49,127 nucleotides of DNA from assembly GCA_900542305.1 (NCBI GenBank), contig UQMU01000014.1, forward strand, positions 1-49,127, written 5' to 3'. Below the pieces are notes generated by a model that was not told the origin of the DNA, did no database searches, and saw nothing but the letters and a program-made list of their open reading frames with translations. This DNA is from an uncultured Collinsella sp. Its GTDB lineage: Bacteria > Actinomycetota > Coriobacteriia > Coriobacteriales > Coriobacteriaceae. A program made the position numbers and the translations under genes. This document shows, piece after piece, positions 17,353-26,729 of the stretch. Numbering within the stretch: the stretch's first letter is position 1; each line of letters starts with the position of its first letter.

Positions 17353-18696
17353 ATGAGCGAACCCCTGCGCACCGTGAACGTCGGTCTGATCGGTCTTGGA
17401 ACCGTCGGCGGCGGCGTGGCCCGTCTGATCAAGAGCCACCACGATGAGTACCTGGCCGCCTACGGCATCGACCTTAAGCTGACCCGCGCCTGCGCGCTTG
17501 CCTGGGAGCAGGCCGAAGCTGCCGGTATTGAGCGCGAGGCCTTTACGAGCGACTGGCACGACGTCGTCACCGACCCCGCCGTCGATATCGTCGTCGAGCT
17601 CATCGGCGGCGAGCACCCCGCGACCGAAATCTTCACCACCGCCTTCGAGAACGGCAAGCACGTCGTCTCTGCCAACAAGGCCCTGCTGGGCCGTCATGTC
17701 GAGACGCTCGCCGAGAAGGCGCGCGCGTGCGGCGTGCAGATTAAGTGCGAGGCCAGCTGCGGCGGTGGCATCCCCATTGTCAGCACGCTCGAGCACGACC
17801 TGGTGGGCAACAAGATCCTGACCATCGCTGGCATTCTCAACGGCACCACCAACTACATCCTGTCGCGCATGGACGCCGAGGGCGCCGATTACGCTGACGT
17901 GCTCGCCGACGCCCAGGCAAAGGGCTATGCCGAGGCCGACCCGTCCGCCGACGTCGACGGCTTCGATGCCGCCAGCAAGACGGCAATCCTCGCCTCCATC
18001 GGTTTTGGCACCCGCGTTACCACCGACGATGTTTACCAGCAGGGTATCCGTACCATCGGCGCCGAGGACATCGCCCAGGCTCGCGAGCTCGGCTACACCA
18101 TTAAGCTGCTCGGCATCGCCCGCAATACCGACGCCGGCGTCGACGTCCGCGTGCATCCCACGCTGATCCCCGCCGACCACATGCTTGCCAAGGTCAACGG
18201 CGCCATGAACGCTGTCTACGTGGTAGGCGACGCCGTGGGCGAGACCATGTTCTACGGTGCCGGCGCAGGCTCCTTCCCCACCGCGAGCGCCGTCGTGGGC
18301 GACATCCTGTCGCTCTCCGAGCAGATCAGCCGCGGCGTGGCTCCGCTGCCCGAGATTGAGCCCTATGGTCACAACCTCGCCTTTAAGCCCATGGACGAGC
18401 TCCAGACCAAGTACTATGTGCGCCTGAAGGTCGCCGACCGCGTGGGCGCCCTGTCCGAGACGGTCGACATCTTTGCCAAGCACAACATCTCGATCTCGCT
18501 CATCAACCAGGTCGAGGACGGCAAGTCGGGCGTCAACGATGCCTGCTCGGTCATCTTCCTGACGCATCGCGCGCTCGAGAAGGACGTCCAGGCTGCCGCG
18601 GCCGAGCTTGCCAACGTCGGCTGTGTGGCCGAGGTCGCCAACGTCCTGCGCATCGAGGACGTTGAGGCTTGGACCGAAGGCGTCATGGCCAACTAG
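17353..18696 (+). CDS. hom: Homoserine dehydrogenase
   Basis: A 447-residue NAD(P)-dependent enzyme that reduces aspartate semialdehyde to homoserine, the branch point to threonine and methionine. The Rossmann motif GLIGLGTVGGGVARL is at residues 11-25; the catalytic domain contains SANKALLGRH, ASCGGGIPI, GILNGTTNYIL and DPSADVDGFDAASK with the active-site Asp/Lys pair. The C-terminus (about 355-440) is an ACT domain starting YYVRLKVADRVGAL, as in threonine-sensitive enzymes, so feedback inhibition is likely. The ribosome site is AAGGAG. It is divergent from the liv genes and followed by a strong terminator, so it is probably monocistronic. Confidence 0.95.
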   Translation: MSEPLRTVNVGLIGLGTVGGGVARLIKSHHDEYLAAYGIDLKLTRACALAWEQAEAAGIEREAFTSDWHDVVTDPAVDIVVELIGGEHPATEIFTTAFENGKHVVSANKALLGRHVETLAEKARACGVQIKCEASCGGGIPIVSTLEHDLVGNKILTIAGILNGTTNYILSRMDAEGADYADVLADAQAKGYAEADPSADVDGFDAASKTAILASIGFGTRVTTDDVYQQGIRTIGAEDIAQARELGYTIKLLGIARNTDAGVDVRVHPTLIPADHMLAKVNGAMNAVYVVGDAVGETMFYGAGAGSFPTASAVVGDILSLSEQISRGVAPLPEIEPYGHNLAFKPMDELQTKYYVRLKVADRVGALSETVDIFAKHNISISLINQVEDGKSGVNDACSVIFLTHRALEKDVQAAAAELANVGCVAEVANVLRIEDVEAWTEGVMAN

Positions 18697-18730
18697 TTCG
18701 GTTTACACCCCACAACGCATTTGCTCGAAG

Positions 18731-18763
18731 GGCTCCCGTCCGATGTGGGATGGGAGCCTTTTT
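18731..18763 (+). terminator. Rho-independent terminator of hom
   Basis: An 11-bp stem (18731-18741 with 18748-18758, one G-U pair), 6-nt loop, then TTTTTGT. It lies 35 bp after the hom stop codon. Confidence 0.9.
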
Positions 18764-18912
18764 GTCTCCTGCCCTAAGCACAACGACAGGGCACATTTGC
18801 GCGAGCCGCTCATCGGTAACGCGGGCTACCGTTCACCGATATGCAAACACGGCCGATTCCGGTTACGGCTACGCTGTGCTGCGAATGTCCGCCCGCGATG
18901 AGAGGAAATACC

Positions 18913-19662
18913 ATGTTGCTCGAGGGCAAGAAAGCAATCATCACCGGAGGCACGCGCGGTATCGGCTATGCCATCGCCTGCCGTTTTATCGAGGAGGGCG
19001 CCTCCGTCACTGTCTTTGGCTCGCGTCAAGAGACCGCCGATGCGGCCGTTGAGAAGCTGACAGCCGCCTATCCCGACGCCAAGGTCTGGGGCCGCTCCTG
19101 CGACCTCACCTCACTCGAAGCCGTGACCGAGGCCTTTACCCAGGCTGCATCCGACATGGGCGGCTTGGACACGGTCGTCAACAATGCCGGTATCTCCCAG
19201 CGTTCACCCCTCTTGGACTACACGGCCGAGGAGTTCGCAAAGGTCATGGACCTTAACGTCGTCGCCGTCTTTAATGGCCACCAGGCTGCCGCCAAGATCA
19301 TGACCGAGGCCGGCCACGGCGGCACCATCACTACCACAAGCTCGATGGTCGCCAAGTACGGCCAGCCCTCCGGCGTCGGTTACCCCACGTCCAAGTTTGC
19401 CGTCAACGGTATGGTCCAGTCACTCTCGCGCGAGCTCGCCCCTATGGGTATTCGCGTCAACGCCGTTGCCCCTGGCGTGACTAAGACTGACATGGTCGCC
19501 AACCTGCCCGAAGAGGTCATCAAACCCATCATCGCCACTATCCCTCTCGGCCGCATGGGTGAGCCCGAGGACGTCGCCAACGCCTTCGTTTTCCTAGCGA
19601 GCAACATGTCCTCCTATGTCACGGGCGCCGTGCTCCCCGTCGACGGAGCCGCCCGCTCTTAA
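18913..19662 (+). CDS. SDR-family oxidoreductase (FabG-like)
   Basis: A 249-residue classical short-chain dehydrogenase. It has the cofactor motif TGGTRGIG (11-18), NNAG, a catalytic Ser in TTTSSMVAKYG, the YxxxK pair in GYPTSK, and the C-terminal GRMGEPEDVANAFVFLAS with SYVTGAVLPVDGA, typical of FabG-like enzymes. An acidic/polar residue pattern after the first strands (FGSRQET) leaves NAD or NADP preference open. The substrate is unknown: 3-oxoacyl-ACP, a sugar, or a steroid are all possible in this family. The ATG at 18913 follows AGAGGA. It stands alone, with no fatty-acid synthesis genes around it. Confidence 0.85.
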   Translation: MLLEGKKAIITGGTRGIGYAIACRFIEEGASVTVFGSRQETADAAVEKLTAAYPDAKVWGRSCDLTSLEAVTEAFTQAASDMGGLDTVVNNAGISQRSPLLDYTAEEFAKVMDLNVVAVFNGHQAAAKIMTEAGHGGTITTTSSMVAKYGQPSGVGYPTSKFAVNGMVQSLSRELAPMGIRVNAVAPGVTKTDMVANLPEEVIKPIIATIPLGRMGEPEDVANAFVFLASNMSSYVTGAVLPVDGAARS

Positions 19663-19704
19663 GGGACCACAAGCCTCAGCTCCCAGCCTCAACATAGTCC
19701 AACA

Positions 19705-19749
19705 AAGAAGGCGCGCCGTCTGCATCAACTGCAGGCAGCGCGCCTTCTT
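19705..19749. terminator. Bidirectional hairpin after the SDR gene
   Basis: A perfect 12-bp stem (19705-19716 with 19738-19749) with an inner short CTGC/GCAG stem. T-rich sequence follows on both strands (CTGTTTG on plus, TTTGTTGG on minus), fitting a terminator between the convergent SDR and antiporter genes. Confidence 0.65.
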
Positions 19750-19760
19750 CTGTTTGAAAG

Positions 19761-20008
19761 GGAAGCTGTGTCCCGGAATTCCGACTCAGACCGGGACGCA
19801 GCTTCCCTCAGGGCCATGTTTCGGAAAGAGCGCCCCGTTTTGAACGCCGATTCTGGGATACCGTTTCCGCAACGGGTCTCTCGCGGAAACTGCATCCCAC
19901 TCTGAGCGCCCATTCCGGGACACAGTTTCCCAACGGCCCCCGTTTCGGAAACCACATCCCGTTCCGAGCCTTCAAAGCAGGACGCGGCTTCCCCGAGAGA
20001 GTATCGAC
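19761..20008. repeat. Four tandem 62-bp palindromic repeats
   Basis: Units start at 19761, 19823, 19885 and 19947, exactly 62 bp apart, each opening with GGAA and carrying internal dyad symmetry. Unit 1 is the best palindrome: 19760-19776 pairs with 19791-19807 over 17 bp with one G-U. Unit 3 pairs 19885-19898 with 19917-19930. Units 2 and 4 are more worn. Because 62 is not a multiple of three and the units are palindromic, this is not a coding repeat. The array fills nearly the whole space between the terminator at 19705-19749 and the antiporter stop codon. Confidence 0.75.
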
Positions 20009-21570
20009 TACTTGCCGTCGTCGTCCTCGGCTTCTTCTCTTGCATAGAGCTCCAGCATGCGGCGGCGGTATTCGCGCACGGCGAGCTTGGCGCGCTCCAG
20101 GCGGCGACGCTCGCGCGGAGTCAGTTTGGACGGGTCGACCTCGTCTCCATAGGTCTTATCGGCAAGCAGGTGCGCCGCGTCCACGATGCGGGCATCGATG
20201 TGGCCGCTCGCCGCCTCGGCGGAAAGACGCTCGGCAATCGTATCGAGCGTAGGCAGTCCCTCGAATACGCGACCATGGCCATGCGAAGTCAGCAGCTCAT
20301 GCTCGCGTGCGAGCAAGCTCGCTAGGTCGTGGTGGGCGCGCAGGATGTCGAGCGCATCGGATGGATGCTCGGCAACCTCTGCCACGGCGGTGACCGGCGC
20401 TGCATCGACCACGCGGTAGAAGAGCTGCGCGAGCAGCGGCATCAAGAACACCGTGATGGCGCCGGCAGCGACCATAACCGATGCGACGTCTTGCGACAGC
20501 GCGCCCGCGTTGACGGCAACGCTCGTCACGGCAACGATGATCGGCAGCGCCGTGGTGCAGTACAGGGCCACGGTAATGCGACCATACGCCGACACATCGC
20601 GCGTCGCAGGACAAATGCTCATGGAAATAAGAATGGGCACGGCACGAATAATCAACAACGCCACGATAAAGCCCACGAGCAGACCCGGGCGCGACGCCAC
20701 GGCCGTCAGATCGATCTTTGCGCCCGATACGGTAAAGAACACCGGAATCAAAAAACCGTAGGCCAGACCGTCGAGCTTGGTCTCGAGCGTATGGTTGCCC
20801 TCGGGGATGATATAGCGCAGGACAAAGCCGGCGGCAAAAGAACCCAACACGATGTCGAGATCAAAGACAGCCGAGAATGCCACGAGCGTGACCAGGATGA
20901 GCACCGTCAGGCGCACGAAGGTCTGCGACGTGGTATCGGCGCGCTCCTCAACAAACGCAAAGAAGCGGCTGCCGACGCGCTTGGAGCGGCTCGGGACCAC
21001 GGCCAGCAACACGCAAACCACCGCAAACAAGCCAAGGATAACGAGCGTTTGGATGCCAGTGCGGGCAGACAACAGCACCGACATGGCGAGCACGGGACCG
21101 AGCTCGCCCCAAGTGCCATACGCGAGAATCGAGTCGCCCACGCGCGTGCCGGTGAGCGAGCGCTCACGCATAATGGGCACGAGCGTACCGAGCGCCGTCG
21201 AAGTGAGGGCAAGCGTCACGGCGATACCGTCGAAATGACTGACTGAGAACCACGGGGTAAAGCGCACGGCAAGCCAGGCGATACCAAACGTGACGACCCA
21301 CGTCGCCAAGCCGTAGCGCCCCTCGACGCCCGTGATGCTCTTGGGGTCGATCTCAAAGCCGGCAAGCAGGAACAAAAAGGCCAGGCCCAGCTCGGACACA
21401 AGCGAGACCTCAGCATCTACATGGATGACGCCGAGCATATGGGGTCCCAGCACCGCGCCGAGCACGAGCAAAAAGACCGTCTCGGGAACGGGTTTTCCGG
21501 GAATCGCCGAGGCGATAAAAGGACTCGCAAAGGCCACGAGTGCGATGATGGCGAGCGAAACGAATGCCAT
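20008..21570 (-). CDS. CPA2-family cation:proton antiporter (KefB/NapA type)
   Basis: A 520-residue membrane protein. About twelve hydrophobic segments span residues 1-385, with the Na/H-exchanger pattern LGLAFLFLLAGFEIDPKSI, the glycine-rich segments SFAAGFVLRYIIPEGN and LIPVFFTVSGAKIDL. The remaining 130 residues are a cytoplasmic, charged and helical tail (ERRRLERAKLAVREYRRRM) ending in an acidic cluster. I see no Rossmann-type KTN domain, so it is not a KefC-type potassium efflux protein. It likely exchanges Na+ or K+ for H+ and supports pH or osmotic balance. The ATG at 21568-21570 follows GAAAGG. It is divergent from purL. Confidence 0.85.
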   Translation of the reverse strand: MAFVSLAIIALVAFASPFIASAIPGKPVPETVFLLVLGAVLGPHMLGVIHVDAEVSLVSELGLAFLFLLAGFEIDPKSITGVEGRYGLATWVVTFGIAWLAVRFTPWFSVSHFDGIAVTLALTSTALGTLVPIMRERSLTGTRVGDSILAYGTWGELGPVLAMSVLLSARTGIQTLVILGLFAVVCVLLAVVPSRSKRVGSRFFAFVEERADTTSQTFVRLTVLILVTLVAFSAVFDLDIVLGSFAAGFVLRYIIPEGNHTLETKLDGLAYGFLIPVFFTVSGAKIDLTAVASRPGLLVGFIVALLIIRAVPILISMSICPATRDVSAYGRITVALYCTTALPIIVAVTSVAVNAGALSQDVASVMVAAGAITVFLMPLLAQLFYRVVDAAPVTAVAEVAEHPSDALDILRAHHDLASLLAREHELLTSHGHGRVFEGLPTLDTIAERLSAEAASGHIDARIVDAAHLLADKTYGDEVDPSKLTPRERRRLERAKLAVREYRRRMLELYAREEAEDDDGK

Positions 21571-21754
21571 GTGATGCCTTTCTCTTGTTTGCGCTTCACT
21601 GTAGCACCCTCGCCGTCCTCAACGCGCCGCGAGCTGTCGTATCATAGTGAGGTTTACAAACATGTGGCTCAAGGCGACCGCAGGGCAGACCCCGCAAACC
21701 GACCGCTGCCGCATACCGTACCGTACGCCCAACCGATCAGGAAGGCAGGAACCA

Positions 21755-24700
21755 ATGGTCTCTCGTATCTACGTGGAGAAGAAACCCGGGTTCGACGTCG
21801 AGGCTCAGCAGCTCAAGGGCGAGCTGACCGAAATTCTCGGCATCAAGGGCATCGAGGCCCTGAGGATCATCAACCGCTACGACGTCGAGGGCATCGACGA
21901 GGAGCTTTTCCGCTCCTGCGTGCCGACCGTCTTTAGCGAGCCCCAGGTCGATGTGACCTACGACGAACTCCCCGCAAGCGATGGCGCCGTCTTTGCCGTC
22001 GAGTTCCTGCCTGGCCAGTTTGACCAGCGCGCCGACTCCGCCAGCGAGTGCGTGCAGCTCATCAGCCAGGGTGAGCGCCCCGCCGTGCGCTCCGCCAAGG
22101 TCTATATGATCTCGGGCGCTCTGGACGAGGCCGCCATCGATGCCATCAAGCACTACGTGGTGAACCCCGTCGAGGCTCGCATCGCCTCGCTCGACCTGCC
22201 CGAGACGCTGTGCATGGAGACCCCCGAGCCCCAGCCCGTCGAGGTGCTCGACGGCTTCCGCGAGCTCGACGAGGCCGGCCTTGCCGCCTTTATCGCCGAT
22301 CGCGGCCTTGCCATGGACGAGGCAGACATCGCCTTCTGCCAGCAGTACTTCCGCGATGAGGACCGCGACCCCACCATCACCGAGATCCGCGTGATCGACA
22401 CCTACTGGTCCGACCACTGCCGCCACACCACCTTCGGCACCGTCCTGGACGACGTGACGATCGACGACGCCGTGGTGCAGCAAGCCTTCGACCGCTACAT
22501 GGAGATGCGCCACGAACTCGGCCGCGACGCCAAGCCCGTCTGCCTCATGGACATGGGCACCATCGGCGCCAAGTACCTTAAGAAGACCGGCGTCATGACC
22601 GATGTCGACGAGTCCGAGGAGATCAACGCCTGCACCGTCAAGGTGAAGGTCGATGTCGACGGCGAGGACCAGGACTGGCTGTTCCTGTTTAAGAACGAGA
22701 CCCACAACCACCCGACCGAGATCGAGCCCTTCGGCGGTGCCGCCACCTGCGTGGGCGGCGCCATCCGCGACCCGCTCTCGGGCCGCAGCTACGTGTACCA
22801 GGCCATGCGTGTCACCGGCGCCGGTGACCCCACCGTCCCGGTTTCCGAGACGCTCGAGGGCAAGCTGCCGCAGCGCAAGCTCGTGACCACTGCCGCCGCC
22901 GGCTACTCCAGCTACGGCAACCAGATCGGCCTTGCCACCGGTCAGGTCAATGAGCTCTATCATCCCGGCTACGTGGCCAAGCGCATGGAGGTCGGCGCCG
23001 TCGTGGGCGCTACCCCGGCAAGCCACGTGCGTCGCGAGTGCCCCGCCCCCACCGACAAGATCATTCTGCTGGGCGGCCGCACCGGCCGTGACGGCATCGG
23101 CGGTGCCACCGGCTCCTCCAAGACCCAGAACACCGAGTCCATCGAAACCTCGGGCGCCGAGGTCCAGAAGGGCAACGCCCCGGTCGAGCGCAAGCTGCAG
23201 CGTCTGTTCCGCCGCGGCGACGCCTGCCGCCTGATCAAGCGCTGCAACGACTTTGGCGCCGGCGGCGTCTCGGTCGCCGTAGGCGAACTTGCCGACGGCC
23301 TGTATGTCGACCTAGACACCGTGACCAAAAAGTACGACGGCCTGGACGGCACCGAGCTCGCCATCTCCGAGTCCCAGGAGCGTATGGCCTGCGCCGTCGC
23401 CGATGGTGACGTCGAGGAGTTCATGGGCTACGCCGCCGAGGAGAACCTGGAGGCGACCGTTATCGCCGAGGTTACCGCCGAGCCGCGCATGCGCATGGCC
23501 TGGAACGGTGTCGCCATCGTCGACCTATCCCGCGAGTTCCTTAACTCCAACGGCGCGCCCAAGCACCAGGTCGCCCACGTGTGCGCCCGCAGCGTGTGGC
23601 AGCCCAGCTGGGCCGGCACCACGCTTGCCGAGCGCATGACCTCGCTTGTCACCGACCTCAACGTCGCTTCCAACAAGGGCCTTTCCGAGCGCTTCGACTC
23701 CACCATCGGCGCCGCGACCGTGCTCATGCCCTTTGGCGGCAAGACGCAGCTCACCCCCAGCTCGGCCATGGTCGCCAAGTTCCCCGTGGGCGGCGAGACC
23801 ACCACGGCGAGTGCCATGGCATGGGGCTTCAACCCCTATCTGATGGAGGCCGACCAGTTTGCGGGCGCCTACCTGTCCGTGGTCGAGTCCATCGCCAAGC
23901 TCGTGGCTGCCGGCTTTGAGCACAAGCGCGCCTATCTCTCCTTCCAGGAGTACTTCGAGCGTCTGCGCACCGAGGCCGAGCGCTGGGGCAAGCCCACGGC
24001 AGCCGTCCTGGGCGCCCTCATGGCCCAAGTCGACCTGGGCGCCGGCGCCATCGGCGGCAAGGACTCCATGAGCGGTTCGTTTGAGGACGAGACCGGCGAG
24101 CTCAACGTTCCGCCGACCCTGATCAGCTTCGCCGTCGCCGTGGGCAAGGCCGCCCGCGCCGTCTCGCCCGAGTTCAAGGGCCTCACGCACCGCGTCGTCC
24201 GCATCGCCCCCGCCACCTATGGCGAGGACTACCGTCCCGACGCCCAGCAGTTGCTCGCCGCGTTTGACGCCGTCGAGGCGCTCACTGCTACCGGCAACGC
24301 CCTGGCCATATCCACGCCCGGCTACGGCTGCGGCGCCGAGAGCCTCTTTAAGATGTGCGTCGGTAACCAGATCGGTATCGAGCTTGCCGAGGATGTAGAC
24401 GTGGAGAGCCTCTTCACCCCGCTCTACGGCAGTTTTATCGTCGAGCTCGCCGAGGACGCCGAGCTGCCCGAGGTCGCCGACGGCGTTGTCGTCGAGCCCC
24501 TGGGCACCACCGTCGAGGGCTATGTCATCGACACCGGCTCCGAGGTCATCGAGCTCGCCGAGCTCCAGGAGGCCTGGGAGAGCGGCATCGAGGGCGTCTT
24601 CGCCTACCGCAGCGCCGGCGAGACCCCCGAGGTCGAGACCATCGACTTCCGCGCCAAGGATATCCACGTGTACGGCGGCGCCAAGATCGCCCGCCCGCGC

Positions 24701-25501
24701 GTGATCATCCCCGTGTTCCCCGGCAACAACTGCGAGTACGACAGCGCCCGCGCCTTCCGTGCCGCCGGTGCCGAGGCCGACACCTTCGTGATCAACAACC
24801 TCACGCCCGAGGCCGTCGCCGAGAGCACCCACGAGCTTGCCCGCCGCATCCGTGCAAGCCAGATCGTTATGATCCCCGGCGGCTTCTCGGGCGGCGACGA
24901 GCCCGACGGCTCTGCCAAGTTCATCACGGCGTTCTTCCGCGCTCCCGAGGTCACCGAGGCAGTCCGCGACCTGCTCAAGGCCCGCGATGGCCTGATGCTG
25001 GGCATCTGCAACGGCTTCCAGGCCCTGATCAAGCTCGGCCTGGTGCCCTACGGCGACATCGTCGACGCCACGCCCGATGCGCCCACGTTGACGTTCAACA
25101 CCATCGGTCGCCACCAGAGCCGTCTGGTGCGCACCCGCATCTCGTCCAACTTGTCCCCGTGGCTGTCGCAGTGCAGCCTGGACGACCCCTATACCGTCGC
25201 CATCAGCCACGGCGAGGGCCGCTTTGTCGCCAATGACGAAGTGCTCGCCCAGCTGATCGCCAACGGCCAGGTCGCCACGCAGTACGTGGGCGAGAACGGC
25301 AAACCCAGCATGGACCTTTCCGTCAACCCCAACGGCTCCGCACTCGCCATCGAGGGCATCACGAGCCCCGACGGCCGTGTCCTGGGCAAGATGGGCCATG
25401 CCGAGCGTCGCGGCGACAACCTGTACTGCAACGTGCCCGAGCATGTCCCCGGCGACAAATTCATGCCGATCTTTGAGAGCGGCGTAGCCTACTTCGCTTA
25501 A
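21755..25501 (+). CDS. purL: Phosphoribosylformylglycinamidine synthase, long single-chain PurL
   Basis: A 1248-residue enzyme that converts FGAR, glutamine and ATP into FGAM in purine biosynthesis. Domains in order: an N-terminal PurS-like domain (1-150), a linker with YWSDHCRHTTF, the ATP-binding synthase domain with FKNETHNHPTEIEPFGGA and TGAGDP, a second degenerate synthase half (MAQVDLGAGAIGGKDSMSG), and a C-terminal class I glutaminase. The last has FPGNNCEYDSARAF, PGGFSGGDE, the catalytic cysteine in LGICNGFQ, and ISHGEGRF. This is the clostridial/actinobacterial long form rather than the split PurSLQ. The ATG at 21755 follows GGCAGGA; the open frame extends upstream to 21647, but the family begins here. 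No other pur genes are adjacent. Confidence 0.96.
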   Translation: MVSRIYVEKKPGFDVEAQQLKGELTEILGIKGIEALRIINRYDVEGIDEELFRSCVPTVFSEPQVDVTYDELPASDGAVFAVEFLPGQFDQRADSASECVQLISQGERPAVRSAKVYMISGALDEAAIDAIKHYVVNPVEARIASLDLPETLCMETPEPQPVEVLDGFRELDEAGLAAFIADRGLAMDEADIAFCQQYFRDEDRDPTITEIRVIDTYWSDHCRHTTFGTVLDDVTIDDAVVQQAFDRYMEMRHELGRDAKPVCLMDMGTIGAKYLKKTGVMTDVDESEEINACTVKVKVDVDGEDQDWLFLFKNETHNHPTEIEPFGGAATCVGGAIRDPLSGRSYVYQAMRVTGAGDPTVPVSETLEGKLPQRKLVTTAAAGYSSYGNQIGLATGQVNELYHPGYVAKRMEVGAVVGATPASHVRRECPAPTDKIILLGGRTGRDGIGGATGSSKTQNTESIETSGAEVQKGNAPVERKLQRLFRRGDACRLIKRCNDFGAGGVSVAVGELADGLYVDLDTVTKKYDGLDGTELAISESQERMACAVADGDVEEFMGYAAEENLEATVIAEVTAEPRMRMAWNGVAIVDLSREFLNSNGAPKHQVAHVCARSVWQPSWAGTTLAERMTSLVTDLNVASNKGLSERFDSTIGAATVLMPFGGKTQLTPSSAMVAKFPVGGETTTASAMAWGFNPYLMEADQFAGAYLSVVESIAKLVAAGFEHKRAYLSFQEYFERLRTEAERWGKPTAAVLGALMAQVDLGAGAIGGKDSMSGSFEDETGELNVPPTLISFAVAVGKAARAVSPEFKGLTHRVVRIAPATYGEDYRPDAQQLLAAFDAVEALTATGNALAISTPGYGCGAESLFKMCVGNQIGIELAEDVDVESLFTPLYGSFIVELAEDAELPEVADGVVVEPLGTTVEGYVIDTGSEVIELAELQEAWESGIEGVFAYRSAGETPEVETIDFRAKDIHVYGGAKIARPRVIIPVFPGNNCEYDSARAFRAAGAEADTFVINNLTPEAVAESTHELARRIRASQIVMIPGGFSGGDEPDGSAKFITAFFRAPEVTEAVRDLLKARDGLMLGICNGFQALIKLGLVPYGDIVDATPDAPTLTFNTIGRHQSRLVRTRISSNLSPWLSQCSLDDPYTVAISHGEGRFVANDEVLAQLIANGQVATQYVGENGKPSMDLSVNPNGSALAIEGITSPDGRVLGKMGHAERRGDNLYCNVPEHVPGDKFMPIFESGVAYFA

Positions 25502-25538
25502 TACGTTTCCATCGGGTACAATCCCCTCGGGTAACAAC

Positions 25539-25575
25539 ACCCGCCACCGGCACCCCCGGTGGCGGGTTCTTTTTT
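25539..25575 (+). terminator. Rho-independent terminator of purL
   Basis: A perfect 12-bp stem (25539-25550 with 25556-25567), 5-nt loop, then TCTTTTTTG. It lies 38 bp after the purL stop and 28 bp before the next start codon. Confidence 0.92.
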
Positions 25576-25602
25576 GCTTTGCGCGTATAGGAGAAGGACA
25601 TC

Positions 25603-26538
25603 ATGGAAAGCCGCAAGCCGTATCTCGCCACCCTGCCCGGACTCATCCTGGGCTGTCTCGTTTGCTGCGCGCTCTGGGGCTCCGCCTTCCCCTGCATCAA
25701 GATCGGCTACGGCCTCTTTGGTATTCCCGCGCACGACAGCGCCTCGCAGCTGCTCTTCGCGGGCCTGCGCTTCACCCTTGCCGGCATGCTGGTCATTGTT
25801 GGCATGAGCGTGGCCCAGCGCCGACCGCTCGTTCCGCAAGCGCGCGATATCAAGCCCATCTGCATCTTGTCGCTCTTCCAGACTATCGGGCAGTACTTCT
25901 TTTTCTACCTGGGCCTCTCGCGCGCCAGCGCCATGTCGAGCTCCATCATCGAGGCCAGCGCCAACTTCCTCGCAATCCTCTTTGCCGCCCTGGCATTTCA
26001 CACCGAGAAGCTCAATGCGGCCAAAGTGCTCGGCTGCGTACTGGGCTTTGCCGGCGTCGCGCTCGTCAACCTTTCGGGCGCGGACGGCACCTTTGGCTTT
26101 ACGCTCGACGGCGAGGGTTTTATCCTAGCCTCCACCGTCGCGGGTGCCCTTTCGACCTGCCTGATCGGTATCTTCTCGCGTGAGCACGACGGCGTCTTGC
26201 TTGCCGGGTGGCAGTTCTTGGTCGGCGGCCTGGTCCTCACCGCCATCGGCTTTTTGATGGGTGGCGCGCTCTCCCCCACGGCGATTGCCCCCGCCATCGC
26301 GCTCATCATCTACATGGCGCTTATCTCCGCGGTCGCCTACTCGCTGTGGTCGCGCCTGCTTGCCGTCAACCCCGTCAGCCGCGTCTCGGTCTTTGGGTTT
26401 ATGAACCCCGTCTTTGGTGTGCTGCTGAGCGCGCTGCTGCTCGGCGAGGGCGCTGGCACGAGCCCCATTACCGTCATCGTTGCCCTGCTGTTGGTCTGCG
26501 GCGGCATCATCATCGTCAACAAACCCAAAAAAGCCTAG
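25603..26538 (+). CDS. EamA/DMT-superfamily transporter
   Basis: A 311-residue protein with ten hydrophobic segments arranged as two EamA repeats (about 13-150 and 165-305). Typical signs are the first-helix motif CCALWGSAFPCIKIG, the end of repeat one at LGFAGVALVNLSG, and the end of repeat two at VFGVLLSALLLGEG. DMT members export or exchange small metabolites such as amino acids; the substrate cannot be deduced. The ribosome site AGGAGAAGG precedes ATG 25603. The purL terminator lies immediately upstream, so transcription relies on readthrough or a small promoter. Confidence 0.88.
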   Translation: MESRKPYLATLPGLILGCLVCCALWGSAFPCIKIGYGLFGIPAHDSASQLLFAGLRFTLAGMLVIVGMSVAQRRPLVPQARDIKPICILSLFQTIGQYFFFYLGLSRASAMSSSIIEASANFLAILFAALAFHTEKLNAAKVLGCVLGFAGVALVNLSGADGTFGFTLDGEGFILASTVAGALSTCLIGIFSREHDGVLLAGWQFLVGGLVLTAIGFLMGGALSPTAIAPAIALIIYMALISAVAYSLWSRLLAVNPVSRVSVFGFMNPVFGVLLSALLLGEGAGTSPITVIVALLLVCGGIIIVNKPKKA

Positions 26539-26685
26539 CGAGCTCACCTTTTTAAAGAGGGCGTTCGCACACTTTAGCTCAATGGAGCACACTGATTCTC
26601 GTTGATTTCGTACCGAGCCGCGGCGGCAGACGCTCGTCTTGCCGCACCGCGCCTGGGCGTTATGGCCGGTGGCCCCCGCAAACGC

Positions 26686-26729
26686 AAAAAGGGCGCACGA
26701 CCATCGCAACGGTCGTGCGCCCCTTTTTT
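26686..26729. terminator. Bidirectional terminator between the EamA and GGDEF genes
   Basis: A perfect 12-bp stem (26691-26702 with 26711-26722) and 8-nt loop, flanked by AAAAA on the left and TTTTTT on the right. It ends adjacent to the stop codon of the convergent GGDEF gene. The preceding 150 bp after the EamA gene shows nothing else recognisable. Confidence 0.92.

Noticed and set aside
18913..19662. Hydroxysteroid dehydrogenase identity for the SDR gene
   Set aside because: Plausible in a gut organism, but sequence shows only general SDR motifs; no bile-acid genes adjoin it apart from a distant BASS transporter.
19725..20045. 106-codon minus-strand frame through the 62-bp repeats
   Set aside because: Repeat period is not a multiple of three, the protein has no coherent composition, and palindromic DNA explains the sequence.
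23525..25540. 671-codon minus-strand frame opposite purL
   Set aside because: It mirrors purL codon by codon, has no ribosome site, and shows repetitive Gly/Ala/Val composition.
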